From assembly GCA_011371325.1 (NCBI GenBank), contig DRQV01000106.1, forward strand, positions 1 to 11,911: a stretch of DNA of 11,911 bases, given 5' to 3'. A model generated the notes under the pieces. That model searched no databases and was not told the DNA's origin. It worked only from the letters and a program-made list of their open reading frames with translations. Source of the stretch: Thioploca sp. Lineage in GTDB: Bacteria > Pseudomonadota > Gammaproteobacteria > Beggiatoales > Beggiatoaceae. Both the position numbers and the translations under genes were made by a program. Of this stretch, positions 7,356-11,911 are shown piece after piece; within the stretch, counting starts at the first letter, position 1, and every line of letters starts with the position of its first letter.

Positions 7356-7392
7356 AAAAAGCTCTGTAGTAATTTACCGTACCACAGAGCTT
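7356..7392 (-). terminator. Intrinsic terminator between the secreted protein gene and the protease gene
   Basis: Read on the - strand, a perfect nine-base-pair stem AAGCTCTGT/ACAGAGCTT (7392-7384 with 7367-7359) encloses a 16-base loop and is followed by a run of T (7360-7356), then ATC. It lies after the stop of the small secreted protein and only about 20 bases before the start of the protease gene. It either ends the upstream transcript or attenuates read-through; the protease then needs its own promoter or tolerates partial termination. Confidence 0.6.
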
Positions 7393-7415
7393 CATCATTC
7401 TCATATTTGAGCATC

Positions 7416-7730
7416 CTATTTGTCAGCAGCACCCATGACTTTGCATACAGTTTCATCATTATCAATTACAATTTTTAATTGTCTTCTTAATTGATACATA
7501 GCTAATACAAAATCAAACAAAAATTTTTGATATTTATCATCTGTAGCTATACCTATTTCAGCTCGTCTATGAATACAATGATTAGGCATATTGTAAGCAT
7601 TTACATAAGCAACTCCATTATCAAGGTATAAGTTCCAATTTTGTAACATTGGAGTCCAATATGATGTGGCAAAAACAGGTAATGGTGTTAATAGTAAACA
7701 GAAAACAACTAAATATTTTTTGATAAGCAT
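7416..7730 (-). CDS. Small secreted two-cysteine protein of unknown function
   Basis: A 104-residue protein with a clear Sec signal peptide (KK followed by a hydrophobic run, probable cleavage after VFA-21, before TSYW), leaving about 83 residues in the periplasm or outside. The mature part has C52 (NHCIHRR) and C96 (TVCKVMG), which could form one disulfide, with a predicted beta-rich first half and a helix YQKFLFDFVLAMYQ (67-80). The layout of short strands, a cysteine, a helix containing an LAxY-like stretch, then a strand and a second cysteine recurs in many small hypothetical signal-peptide proteins of gammaproteobacteria. I recognise the pattern but know no function. A GAGG Shine-Dalgarno sits eight bases before ATG-7730. 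It is upstream of, and codirectional with, the protease gene, separated by a terminator. Confidence 0.75.
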   Translation of the reverse strand: MLIKKYLVVFCLLLTPLPVFATSYWTPMLQNWNLYLDNGVAYVNAYNMPNHCIHRRAEIGIATDDKYQKFLFDFVLAMYQLRRQLKIVIDNDETVCKVMGAADK

Positions 7731-7847
7731 TCAAATAGCCTCGAATTTAACAATTGGTAATATATTCAATATAATTTTTGTAAAAATTTAAGTAATTACT
7801 GGTGTAACAAACATATTGCCTGATTTATATGTATTTGGGATAATCTT

Positions 7848-7939
7848 TAATTGTGAATGGTTAACTGTGAATTATTAATTTTTAATGAAAGTCAAAATCA
7901 TTAGTAATTAACTATTCTTCATTCATTAATTCACAATTA
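7848..7939. repeat. AT-rich imperfect inverted repeat in the 7731-8027 gap
   Basis: TAATTGTGAAT (7848-7858) and ATTCACAATTA (7929-7939) are exact 11-base inverted repeats. The inner arms contain further GTGAATT, TTAATT and AATTAACT words that pair partly, so the whole 92 bases could fold as one long hairpin. Such TTAATTGTGAATT-type elements are common non-coding repeats in AT-rich genomes. The rest of this 297-base gap between the MoeB-like and secreted-protein genes holds no ORF that I can support; the promoter of the secreted-protein gene probably lies in it, but no clear -35/-10 pair is visible. Confidence 0.4.
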
Positions 7940-8027
7940 TATTCCTGAATACCTATAAATTACCTGATACCACTTAAAATATCTTTCTAATAGTAAGTAT
8001 AAATAATACATCTAATTTTTATGTCAG

Positions 8028-8702
8028 TCAACGATTTGATGAACATACTGGACAATCTAGGTCTTTTGGTAATTTAATGCTACGCCAGTGATTTTGATAA
8101 GCATCGAATAATAGTAATTTTCCGCAAAGAGTTTTTCCCATATTTAATAATATTTTAATTACTTCAATTGCTTGAATACTACCAACAATTCCCACTAATG
8201 GAGCAAGAATACCAGCTTCACTACAAGTTTCTACTTGTTCTTCAGCATCATCGTATAAACAACGATAACATGGACTATTTTTGGGTAAAAAAACTGCAAC
8301 CTGTCCACTCCAACGTAAAGCAGCTCCTGACACTAGCGGTATATTATTACGCACACATATAGAATTAATAACAAACCGAGTGGTAAAATTATCACTGCAA
8401 TCTACTACCACATCAATATTATTAATTATAGTTTGGAGAAAAATTTCATCAACATGTTTATTATAAATAGTAACTTTTATATTTGGATTTATTTTTTGTA
8501 CTGTATTTCGAGCCGAGTTTACTTTATATTCTCCAACTTTACTATGAATAATTTGTCTTTGTAAATTGGATAAATCAACTTGATCAAAATCTACCAGCAC
8601 TAAATGGCCAACTCCAGCTGCTGCTAAATACATTGCTACTGGTGAACCTAATCCACCTAACCCTAGTATTAAAACAGTTTTTGCTGTAATTTGATCTTTC
8701 AT
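8028..8702 (-). CDS. moeB: MoeB/ThiF/HesA-family E1-like adenylyltransferase, N-terminally shortened
   Basis: Family members adenylate the C-terminal Gly-Gly of a small sulfur-carrier protein such as MoaD or ThiS in the cytoplasm. The ATP site GLGGLG (14-19) is intact, as are DFDQVDLSNLQRQ (38-50, with R49), K60 and DCSDN (101-105, D104 expected to be catalytic). The zinc cysteines are C145/C148 (CYRC) and C217/C220 (CPVC), and VETCSEAG holds C160. The protein has 224 residues against about 250 for MoeB: the conserved first 20 or so residues (RYxRQIxL...GQ) are missing. An in-frame TAG lies six bases before ATG-8702. Upstream DNA to about 8739 still spells RY, R-stop-FIL and similar words in two shifted frames, which looks like a decayed N-terminus. 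The lost arginine contacts ATP in E. coli MoeB, so activity is doubtful. It could equally be ThiF- or HesA-like, as no carrier gene is adjacent. Confidence 0.8.
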   Translation of the reverse strand: MKDQITAKTVLILGLGGLGSPVAMYLAAAGVGHLVLVDFDQVDLSNLQRQIIHSKVGEYKVNSARNTVQKINPNIKVTIYNKHVDEIFLQTIINNIDVVVDCSDNFTTRFVINSICVRNNIPLVSGAALRWSGQVAVFLPKNSPCYRCLYDDAEEQVETCSEAGILAPLVGIVGSIQAIEVIKILLNMGKTLCGKLLLFDAYQNHWRSIKLPKDLDCPVCSSNR

Positions 8703-8747
8703 TTTTTGCTAAATTAAGAATGAATTATCTTATATCGACCCGTTACC

Positions 8748-9041
8748 TTATAAAATAACAATAGTATCTATCCGAAGATGAATATCTTTACCTATTAAAA
8801 AATATCCTCCACCAAACACTAATACAAGAAATAATAATAAACTTAGCCAAGATGGTAACCAAGAAAAAAATGCAATGATTAAAGCTAAAATACCAGATAT
8901 GTATAGAATATCCGTGCCAACTGAGTTTAAAACATCATATATTGGTCTAAATATTTCTGGAAACATTGTATTTAATGATGGATAGGAAGCTGCTAATAAT
9001 AATAGAAAAACTCCAATAAAAGCAAAACCAAAAGCTCTCAT
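8748..9041 (-). CDS. Small membrane protein with three predicted helices, unknown function
   Basis: A 97-residue, very hydrophobic protein with membrane segments at about 3-19, 46-59 and 64-83, and a short polar tail (GKDIHLRIDTIVIL). I recognise no family. It has a strong Shine-Dalgarno AAGGAG (9054-9049) seven bases before ATG-9041, and that site overlaps the algC stop codon (9053-9055). It is therefore almost certainly cotranscribed and translationally coupled with algC. A periplasmic loop between helices 1 and 2 (about 20-45) carries several prolines. A link to envelope polysaccharide export or assembly would fit the neighbour but is only inference. Confidence 0.75.
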   Translation of the reverse strand: MRAFGFAFIGVFLLLLAASYPSLNTMFPEIFRPIYDVLNSVGTDILYISGILALIIAFFSWLPSWLSLLLFLVLVFGGGYFLIGKDIHLRIDTIVIL

Positions 9042-9048
9042 TACATAT

Positions 9049-9054
9049 CTCCTT
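9049..9054 (-). promoter_or_regulatory. Shine-Dalgarno site overlapping the algC stop codon
   Basis: On the - strand AAGGAG is placed seven bases before the start of the 97-residue membrane protein and shares two bases with the TAA stop of algC. This fixes the start of the small gene and implies coupled translation. Confidence 0.6.
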
Positions 9055-10417
9055 AAAACGGTAATTTTAATGTATTATCTATTGTTAAAAATTGTTGCCG
9101 AAATTGATTTTGAATCGTTTCTAATACTGTTTGGTTATCAGCTTCAAAACGAATCACTAAACATGGTGTGGTATTAGAAGGACGTACTAAACCCCAGCCA
9201 TCTGCAAAATCTGCCCTTATTCCATCAACTGTGGATATTTTCGCATCAGCAAACTTAAAAGTATTTCTAACTTTATCCATTAATTCATAATGTTCTCCAA
9301 ACTCTTCCAATTCTAATTTTAATTCTGGAGTATTTACTGAATTTGGTAAACTGGCAAAAACTTCAGTTGGAGAACGTTTATCTTTAGCTAAAATTTCCAA
9401 CAAGCGAGCTGCTGTGTATATTGCATCATCAAAGCCATACCAACGTTCTTTAAAGAAAATATGCCCACTCATTTCTCCCGCTAACAAAGCCCCTGTTGAC
9501 CTCATCTTAGATTTAATCAGAGAATGGCCGGTTTTCCACATGGTAGCTTTCCCACCTTGTTGTTCAATAGCAGAAGCTAGATGATTACTACATTTTACGT
9601 CATAAATTATTTCACTTCCTGGCTTACGTTGCAGTAAATCAGTAGCGTATAAAATCATTTGTCGATCTGGCCAAATTATTTCACCAGTAGCATCAACTAC
9701 TCCTAACCTATCACCGTCACCATCAAATGCTAAACCCAAGTCTGCACCTTCAGATTGCACGGTATTTATTAAATCTTCTAAGTTTTTGGGGACACTTGGG
9801 TCGGGATGATGATTAGGGAAGTTGCCATCCACTTCACAAAATAATTTCACCACTTTGCAACCCAAAACTTCGATTAAATGTGGGGCAATTGCTCCAGCCA
9901 CTCCATTTCCACAATCTACTACTACTTTAAATGGTCTATCTAATTTAATATCTTTATGAATATTTGAAATATAGGCATGATGCACATCAGCTACATGCCG
10001 AGAGCCATCGCTGGTTATTAAATCATTAGTATCTATACGTTTTTTTAAGGCTTGAATTGAATCTTCAGATAAAGTTTCACCAGCTATCATAATCTTTAAC
10101 CCATTGTAATTTGGTGGATTATGACTGCCAGTTAACATTACCCCAGTGCCAGTTTTTAGATAAAAAGTAGCAAAGTATAACAATGGAGTTGGCATCATAC
10201 CAATATCAATAACTTCTCGACCAGCCATTTGCAGACCAGTAATTAATGCTTCTATTAAATCTGGACCAGATAAACGTCCATCTCTAGCAACTACAACTTT
10301 AGCTTGATCACGTTGTGCAGCTTCGCTACCTATAGCTTGACCAATTTTAGTAACTATTTCTGGAGTTAGAGTATCATCAACAATGCCACGAATATCGTAG
10401 GCTTTAAAAATAGACAT
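9053..10417 (-). CDS. algC: Phosphomannomutase/phosphoglucomutase, AlgC-type
   Basis: Interconverts the 6-phosphate and 1-phosphate of mannose or glucose, giving the 1-phosphates used to make GDP-mannose and UDP-glucose for exopolysaccharide and LPS. All four domains of the alpha-D-phosphohexomutase family are visible: the phosphoserine loop LTGSHNPP with S98, the metal loop DGDGDR (232-237), the sugar-specificity loop GEMSGH (314-319), and the phosphate-binding loop VRPSNTTP (411-418). KTGHSL (295-300) is also conserved. The 454-residue length is close to P. aeruginosa AlgC. ATG-10417 is right because SIFKAYDIRG is the usual family beginning. Position 413 is proline where alanine or serine is more common (RASNTTP), a mild variation. 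It lies 80 bases downstream of nadA on the same strand and is followed directly by the coupled membrane protein. The AlgC role fits the sugar cassette on the left, though the genes are not in one operon. Confidence 0.95.
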   Translation of the reverse strand: MSIFKAYDIRGIVDDTLTPEIVTKIGQAIGSEAAQRDQAKVVVARDGRLSGPDLIEALITGLQMAGREVIDIGMMPTPLLYFATFYLKTGTGVMLTGSHNPPNYNGLKIMIAGETLSEDSIQALKKRIDTNDLITSDGSRHVADVHHAYISNIHKDIKLDRPFKVVVDCGNGVAGAIAPHLIEVLGCKVVKLFCEVDGNFPNHHPDPSVPKNLEDLINTVQSEGADLGLAFDGDGDRLGVVDATGEIIWPDRQMILYATDLLQRKPGSEIIYDVKCSNHLASAIEQQGGKATMWKTGHSLIKSKMRSTGALLAGEMSGHIFFKERWYGFDDAIYTAARLLEILAKDKRSPTEVFASLPNSVNTPELKLELEEFGEHYELMDKVRNTFKFADAKISTVDGIRADFADGWGLVRPSNTTPCLVIRFEADNQTVLETIQNQFRQQFLTIDNTLKLPF

Positions 10418-10497
10418 GTTTTAACCTGTTTTTTTATGGAGCTAATATATAATTTGAGGAGTTCAAACTTTAAGATGTACCTTACCTGCAAATTATT

Positions 10498-11577
10498 CTA
10501 ACTAGATACTACCAACATACGTTCTAAAGCTAATTTAGCTTGTTCTGCATCTTGAGGATCAACCTTAATTTGATTGACAACATTACCAGCAACTAAGTTT
10601 TCTAATACCCATAGTAGATGTTGTGGATCAATCCGATACATAGTTGAACACATACAAACTACAGGAGCCATATAATGGACAAATTTACCTTCTACTTTAC
10701 TTTGTTTAGCCAATCTATCAACTAAATTAACCTCTGTGCCAACTAACCAACGACTACCAACCGGAGATTTTTTCACAGTTTGAATAATAACTTCGGTTGA
10801 ACCAACTACATCCGATTTTTGACAAACTTCAAATGGAGCTTCTGGATGTGATATTACTTTGCCTTCTGGATAAGTAGCACGATATTGATCAATATGCTCA
10901 GGTTGAAACTGCTGATGAACTGAACAAAAACCATCCCATAAAATAATTTTAGTTGCTTGAATTTCCTGTTTAGTTAATCCACCATTTGGCTGATCAAAAT
11001 CCCAAATAACCATTTCTTCTAATGGAATTCCCATAGCATAAGCAGTATTACGTCCCAAATGTTGATCTGGAAAGAAGAGTACTTTTTCTCGCTGATTGAA
11101 AGACCATTCTAAAACTTTTTTCGCATTGGAAGAAGTGCAAACGATACCACCATGTTGACCACAGAATGCTTTTAGATTAGCAGCAGAATTAATATAGGTA
11201 ACAGGAGTGACTGATTCATCTGGATTTAACATGGTGGATAGTTCTTGCCAGGCTTGTTCCACTTTATCCAAATTAGCCATATCAGCCATTGAACAGCCAG
11301 CAGCTAAATCTGGTAAAATGGCAATTTGTTCTGGGGTTGATAATATGTCAGCCACTTCGGCCATAAAATGTACACCACAAAATATAATATATTCCGCTCC
11401 CGATTGGGTAGCTTGCCGAGATAATTTTAAAGAATCTCCTGCATAATCAGCATGTTTAAATACTTCTTCACGTTGATAATGGTGTCCCAAAATTACTAAT
11501 CGTTTACCGAGTTTAGCTTTGGCGGCAATTATACGTTCTTCACATTGAGCATCAGATAATTCTTGAGAGATAGGCAT
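10498..11577 (-). CDS. nadA: Quinolinate synthase
   Basis: Condenses iminoaspartate with dihydroxyacetone phosphate to quinolinate in NAD de novo synthesis, using an oxygen-sensitive [4Fe-4S] cluster. Recognisable segments are ILGHHYQ (29-35), AGDSLKLSR (46-54), FCGVHFMAE (66-74), LAAGCSMAD (91-99), FFPDQHLGRN (168-177), SHPEAPFEV (243-251) and GSTEVI (259-264). Three cysteines bind the cluster in the family: C95 and C218 (DGFCSVH) match the first two, and C308 or C310 in APVVCMCSTMYRI the third. The ending with CMCSTMYRIDPQHLLWVLE followed by INQI-like residues is the long-tail NadA type, unlike the short CPWM end of the E. coli enzyme. The 359-residue length is normal. No nadB or nadC is in the window. 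No Shine-Dalgarno is obvious before ATG-11577; the next gene upstream ends 35 bases away. Confidence 0.96.
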   Translation of the reverse strand: MPISQELSDAQCEERIIAAKAKLGKRLVILGHHYQREEVFKHADYAGDSLKLSRQATQSGAEYIIFCGVHFMAEVADILSTPEQIAILPDLAAGCSMADMANLDKVEQAWQELSTMLNPDESVTPVTYINSAANLKAFCGQHGGIVCTSSNAKKVLEWSFNQREKVLFFPDQHLGRNTAYAMGIPLEEMVIWDFDQPNGGLTKQEIQATKIILWDGFCSVHQQFQPEHIDQYRATYPEGKVISHPEAPFEVCQKSDVVGSTEVIIQTVKKSPVGSRWLVGTEVNLVDRLAKQSKVEGKFVHYMAPVVCMCSTMYRIDPQHLLWVLENLVAGNVVNQIKVDPQDAEQAKLALERMLVVSS

Positions 11578-11612
11578 AGTAATTTAGTCTATAAATAGAA
11601 TGTCATATGGTA

Positions 11613-11911
11613 TTATCCATGTGGATTTTTGTTTATATATTCGTTTAATTTTTGTATAATAAAATAGCTAATTGTAGTATCTATTTGGCTACTTGATTGG
11701 AGAAATTTTGGCATTACTTCATGATGGGCAAATCTTCCATATTGGATAAATACTGGAGTCATATTTTTATGTGGGGAAGTTTCTCCATCATCAATATTGT
11801 GATGACTAAAACCTTTTTCATAATCCCATGATATGACTCTTTCTTGCTTGCCACGATCATAACAAAGTTGAAAACTAGTTATTTTTCCGTTGGTAGTGTC
11901 GAACCATACAA
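11613..11911 (-). CDS. Conserved small protein of unknown function, C-terminal 98 residues (5' end beyond window)
   Basis: An open frame enters at the right edge (first full codon at 11909) and ends at TAA 11613-11615. It has no start in the window, yet its protein pattern is strong: VWFDTTNGKITSFQLCYD, then RVISWDYEKGFSHHNIDDGE, then HKNMTPVFIQYGRF and a helical end. I recognise the arrangement 'W.. .. G.i..FQLCYD...E....W....GF.HH..DDGE......KMTPi' from small (about 115 residue) hypothetical proteins in proteobacteria, so probably only some 15-20 residues are missing. It is soluble, with no signal or membrane segment visible. It lies 35 bases upstream of nadA on the same strand and may share its transcript. 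Function unknown. Confidence 0.7.
   Translation of the reverse strand, partial: VWFDTTNGKITSFQLCYDRGKQERVISWDYEKGFSHHNIDDGETSPHKNMTPVFIQYGRFAHHEVMPKFLQSSSQIDTTISYFIIQKLNEYINKNPHG

Noticed and set aside
8021..8077. ATG frame of 18 codons reading into the 3' end of the MoeB-like gene
   Set aside because: Very short, antisense to a conserved zinc-cysteine region.
10418..10497. Promoter between nadA and algC
   Set aside because: A TATATT and a TTGAAC occur on the - strand but their spacing (about 11 bases) is too short for a sigma-70 promoter, so no call is made.
11207..11446. Open frame of 79 codons opposite nadA
   Set aside because: Antisense to a strongly conserved enzyme with cluster cysteines; no independent support.

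Overview
The window is AT-rich bacterial DNA, about one third G+C by eye. Lipoprotein and Sec signal peptides, an AlgC-type phosphomannomutase, a three-gene amino-sugar cassette and short intergenic inverted repeats point to a Gram-negative bacterium. A gammaproteobacterium of the sulfur-oxidising Beggiatoa/Thiotrichales kind is my best guess, but this is inference from gene style, not proof.

Left part (1-3254, + strand): the end of a polysaccharide deacetylase-like gene, apparently frameshifted at a run of A residues, then a tightly packed cassette. The cassette encodes a Gfo/Idh/MocA sugar dehydrogenase, a hexapeptide-repeat acetyltransferase and a DegT/DnrJ/EryC1 PLP aminotransferase. Together they fit stepwise C3 oxidation, C3 transamination and N-acetylation of a nucleotide sugar, as in WlbA/WlbB/WlbC (WbpB/WbpD/WbpE). 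A surface-polysaccharide precursor is the likely product. A probable intrinsic terminator closes the cassette.

Middle (3262-7730, - strand): a GT-B glycosyltransferase convergent with the cassette, then a 336-base gap holding a MITE-like element with 16-base perfect terminal inverted repeats and 11-base flanking direct repeats. Next come a large subtilisin-family lipoprotein protease and a small secreted two-cysteine protein. A hairpin terminator separates the last two.

Right part (7731-11911, - strand): an intergenic inverted repeat, a MoeB/ThiF-like adenylyltransferase whose N-terminus looks eroded, and a small three-helix membrane protein coupled to algC. These are followed by nadA (quinolinate synthase) and the C-terminal 98 residues of a conserved small protein that runs off the window.

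Most genes are ordinary surface-carbohydrate and housekeeping functions. I see no CRISPR array, tRNA, rRNA, phage or transposase gene, and no convincing new multi-gene system. The points most worth a second look are the MITE-like element, the decayed start of the MoeB-like gene, the identity of the sugar made by the cassette, and the secreted protein/protease pair.
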